Below are positions 6,295-6,563 of a stretch of 6,563 bases of DNA, piece after piece. The notes under the pieces were generated by a model. That model did no database searches. It saw only the letters and a program-made list of their open reading frames with translations, and was not told where the DNA came from. The stretch comes from Clostridiales bacterium (GTDB taxonomy: Bacteria; Bacillota; Clostridia; Oscillospirales; QAMX01): NCBI GenBank assembly GCA_012514045.1, contig JAAZBA010000269.1:1-6563 (forward strand), given 5' to 3'. Numbering within the stretch: position 1 is the first letter of the stretch; the number at the start of each line of letters is the position of its first letter. The position numbers and the translations under genes are program-made.

Positions 6295-6304
6295 TCCTTT
6301 CCTT
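6295..6304 (-). promoter_or_regulatory. aspS ribosome binding site
   Basis: AAGGAAAGGA on the minus strand ends 8 bases before the aspS ATG. It lies in a short leader of under 30 bases if transcription starts at the promoter at 6321-6349. Confidence 0.7.
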
Positions 6305-6320
6305 ATGTTATTAACATATG

Positions 6321-6349
6321 ATTATAGCATATTTCTGTGTTGAAGTCAA
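6321..6349 (-). promoter_or_regulatory. Sigma-70/sigma-A promoter of the aspS-gatCAB operon
   Basis: On the minus strand a -35 TTGACT (6344-6349) is followed after exactly 17 bases by a perfect -10 TATAAT (6321-6326), with the extended -10 TG at 6328-6329. Transcription should begin near 6312-6315, leaving a leader of under 30 bases. That is too short for a T-box, so amino-acid-starvation control through a T-box is not expected from this start. The match to consensus implies strong constitutive expression. Confidence 0.85.
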
Positions 6350-6425
6350 TTATTTTTGTGCTATATAGGCTGTGATGTTGCATAAATATGATGCTTTTCA
6401 TCTCAACGATATTGGATTTTCTGAA

Positions 6426-6440
6426 GGGTATAGAATACCC
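6426..6440. repeat. 15-base palindrome GGGTAT-AGA-ATACCC
   Basis: Two perfect 6-base arms flank 3 bases, about 77 bases upstream of the aspS -35. It is bordered by an A-run on one side (6442-6447) and no T-run follows on either strand, so it is unlikely to be a terminator. A regulator binding site is possible, but no known operator is recognised. Confidence 0.5.
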
Positions 6441-6470
6441 CAAAAAATTAATATATCCGTTTGCATAATA

Positions 6471-6486
6471 ATTGTAGGATTACAAT
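6471..6486. repeat. Inverted repeat ATTGTA-GGAT-TACAAT
   Basis: Two perfect 6-base arms with a 4-base spacer in an AT-rich stretch. It lies 7 bases from the next palindrome (6494-6510). It could be an operator half of a composite site, or chance in AT-rich DNA. Confidence 0.4.
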
Positions 6487-6493
6487 AGATGTG

Positions 6494-6510
6494 TTACACT
6501 TCGAGTGTAA
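6494..6510. repeat. 17-base palindrome TTACACT-TCG-AGTGTAA
   Basis: Two perfect 7-base arms around a 3-base centre. This is the strongest palindrome of the upstream region. It has operator-like size and symmetry. On the minus strand it falls just downstream of the possible extended -10 at 6523-6531, where a repressor could act. No regulator is identified. Confidence 0.5.
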
Positions 6511-6527
6511 TACTTGGAAAAAAGTAT
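6510..6527. repeat. Inverted repeat ATACTT-GGAAAA-AAGTAT
   Basis: Two perfect 6-base arms around 6 bases. It shares its first base with the end of the palindrome at 6494-6510. The minus-strand arm overlaps the possible -10 TATACT. Confidence 0.4.
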
Positions 6528-6563
6528 AGCAATTGAGAGCCGGATGTGTTACAGTTAAGTTAG

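Larger units (their letters stand above)
6488..6553 (+). repeat. 11-base direct repeat GATGTGTTACA, two copies
   Basis: Identical copies lie at 6488-6498 and 6543-6553, starting 55 bases apart. The first copy overlaps the left arm of the palindrome at 6494-6510, so the second may be a further half-site for the same protein. Beyond the 11 bases the copies diverge. Confidence 0.5.
6350..6563. other. Non-coding AT-rich region upstream of the operon promoter
   Basis: No reading frame of convincing length is seen on either strand and stops are frequent. The stretch contains several short perfect inverted repeats and an 11-base direct repeat, listed separately, and one possible weaker minus-strand promoter with an extended -10 TGCTATACT (6523-6531) but no good -35. 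No tRNA, T-box core or intrinsic terminator with a T-run was found. The gene upstream of the operon is beyond the right edge. Confidence 0.6.

Noticed and set aside
6426..6440. GGGTAT-AGA-ATACCC as an intrinsic terminator or a copper-sensor (CsoR-type) operator
   Set aside because: No T-run follows on either strand. CsoR-type sites as I know them run TACCC then GGGTA, the opposite order of arms.
6287..6563. T-box riboswitch or other leader before aspS
   Set aside because: The main promoter leaves a leader under 30 bases, and no T-box core such as GGGTGGNACCGCG is present on the minus strand in the region.

Overview
The window is a piece of a bacterial chromosome in which every recognisable gene lies on the minus strand, so transcription runs from the right end towards position 1. 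Strong purine-rich ribosome binding sites, very tight gene spacing, moderate base composition and an aspS-gatC-gatA-gatB arrangement suggest a Gram-positive anaerobe of the Clostridia type. The organism is an inference from style and gene content only.

Layout in transcription order: (1) 6287-6563 is non-coding. It holds a near-consensus sigma-70/sigma-A promoter (TTGACT, 17 bases, TATAAT with an extended -10 TG) just upstream of aspS, and further upstream several short inverted repeats and an 11-base direct repeat. (2) aspS, aspartyl-tRNA synthetase. (3) gatC, (4) gatA and (5) gatB, the three subunits of the Asp/Glu-tRNA amidotransferase. (6) A protein of the DapA/NanA class I aldolase family with an atypical active-site loop and a TTG start. 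(7) A hairpin, then a glycerophosphodiester phosphodiesterase-like gene cut by the left end of the window. Gaps from aspS through the aldolase gene are 6 to 17 bases, and two of the ribosome binding sites overlap the end of the preceding gene, so these five genes look like one translationally coupled operon. The phosphodiesterase gene may also be read from it, past the hairpin.

The first four genes form a pathway. A relaxed AspRS (it carries the RDHGG histidine found in non-discriminating enzymes) would charge tRNA-Asn with Asp. GatB would phosphorylate the misattached Asp, and GatCAB would amidate it to Asn-tRNA-Asn with ammonia that GatA normally takes from glutamine.

The notable point is that this GatA appears unable to do its usual job. 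It is about 70 residues short, the catalytic Lys position is Asp, the Ser-Ser-Gly-Gly loop that carries the cis-Ser is missing, and the Asp that normally holds the glutamine amino group aligns with Arg. Only the nucleophile Ser remains. GatB keeps its active-site residues. The simplest reading is an amidotransferase with a scaffold-only GatA that uses free ammonia or another ammonia source, or a second, divergent gatCAB set with a changed role. No CRISPR, mobile element, tRNA or rRNA was seen.
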